Shown: piece by piece, positions 63,819 to 64,000 of the stretch
How positions within the stretch are numbered: position 1 is the first letter of the stretch
Layout: every line of letters begins with the position of its first letter
Source of the DNA: RPQJ01 sp963748985
GTDB lineage: Bacteria; Pseudomonadota; Gammaproteobacteria; Steroidobacterales; Steroidobacteraceae
Assembly (NCBI GenBank): GCA_963748985.1
Contig: CAVVKQ010000001.1
Span: forward strand, 124,001 to 188,000
DNA length: 64,000 nt
Direction of reading: 5' to 3'
The notes under the pieces: model-generated
What the model was told of the DNA's origin: nothing
Databases searched by the model: none
The model's input: only the letters and a program-made list of their open reading frames with translations
Translations under genes and position numbers: made by a program

Positions 63819-64000
63819 ATGAGTCTCAATCCCCGCGATGTCGTCATCGTCGATGGCGTCCGCACTGCGATGGGCCGCTCGAAGGGCGGTATGTTCCGCA
63901 ACGTCCGCGCCGAGGCGCTCTCGGCCGAGCTGATCAAGGCGCTGTTCCGCCGCAACCCCGGCCTCGACATGAACGAAGTCGAGGACGTGATCTGGGGCTG
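63819..64000 (+). CDS. fadA: 3-ketoacyl-CoA thiolase, beta subunit (N-terminal part, runs off the window)
   Basis: The first 60 residues are visible: 'SLNPRDVVIVDGVRTAMGRS' and then 'KGGMFRNVRAEALSAELIKA', ending 'EVEDVIWG', the thiolase N-terminus of the FadA group. The ATG at 63819 has GGAGAG upstream and the gene starts 34 nt after fadB, the standard fadBA order. The catalytic Cys lies beyond the window end. Confidence 0.92.
   Translation, partial: MSLNPRDVVIVDGVRTAMGRSKGGMFRNVRAEALSAELIKALFRRNPGLDMNEVEDVIWG

Overview
The window reads as chromosome of a GC-rich (about two thirds GC by eye, not computed) Gram-negative, aerobic, heterotrophic proteobacterium. The most likely group is a gammaproteobacterium of the Steroidobacter/Nevskia/Xanthomonad neighbourhood. 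The reasons are two large TonB-dependent receptors (one paired with a TPR-sulfotransferase), a UrcA-family protein, a Pseudomonas-type FadBA pair, NadA-NadB adjacency, a Slt-type lytic transglycosylase and a REP-type palindrome. No rRNA, tRNA, CRISPR array, transposase or prophage gene was found.

Layout. 0-5.7 kb: end of a metal ABC permease, a GabP-like amino acid permease, a TakP-like TRAP binding protein facing its DctQ/DctM membrane subunits, and a flavodoxin-like protein. 5.8-10.7 kb: glycerophosphodiesterase, an mtnP-mtnA-class II aldolase operon (probable salvage of methylthioadenosine and 5'-deoxyadenosine), and two small membrane proteins. 10.8-14.8 kb: TonB receptor plus TPR-sulfotransferase behind a good sigma70-like promoter. 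14.9-17.6 kb: nadA-nadB. 17.6-21 kb: S10 peptidase, MAPEG protein, saccharopine-dehydrogenase-like reductase. 21-26.2 kb: DUF485-ActP acetate uptake pair, a G-quadruplex-type repeat element, a cNMP/CBS/nucleotidyltransferase-like regulator and a 3'-5' exonuclease. 26.2-33.7 kb: lipoprotein, small secreted proteins, a lipase, a P-type cation ATPase and a sterol-desaturase-family gene with a frameshift. 33.7-43.5 kb: glycerol/lipid region (glpK, OPT transporter, and a patatin-DOMON-NamZ-glpD operon with 4-nt overlaps), lysoplasmalogenase, acetoacetate-decarboxylase-like protein, UrcA protein. 43.7-47.2 kb: membrane protein, a structured leader with competing hairpins before an unknown gene, and the Slt transglycosylase.

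47.4-64 kb looks like one catabolic island: TonB receptor, MBL-fold hydrolase, cytochrome P450, crotonase, SDR, a two-subunit B12-dependent acyl-CoA mutase with its MeaB-type GTPase, an iron-dependent alcohol dehydrogenase, acyl-CoA ligase, TetR regulator, acyl-CoA dehydrogenase, FadB and the start of FadA. A reasonable reading is import, oxidation, CoA activation, carbon-skeleton rearrangement and beta-oxidation of a branched or otherwise beta-oxidation-resistant substrate. The substrate cannot be named from sequence.

The strongest candidate for something undescribed is the mutase. Its fold and B12-binding motif are recognisable, but the residues at the known acyl-CoA mutase active-site positions are largely different, including Asn where the family has the catalytic His. 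The second candidate is the leader RNA at 44.3-44.6 kb.
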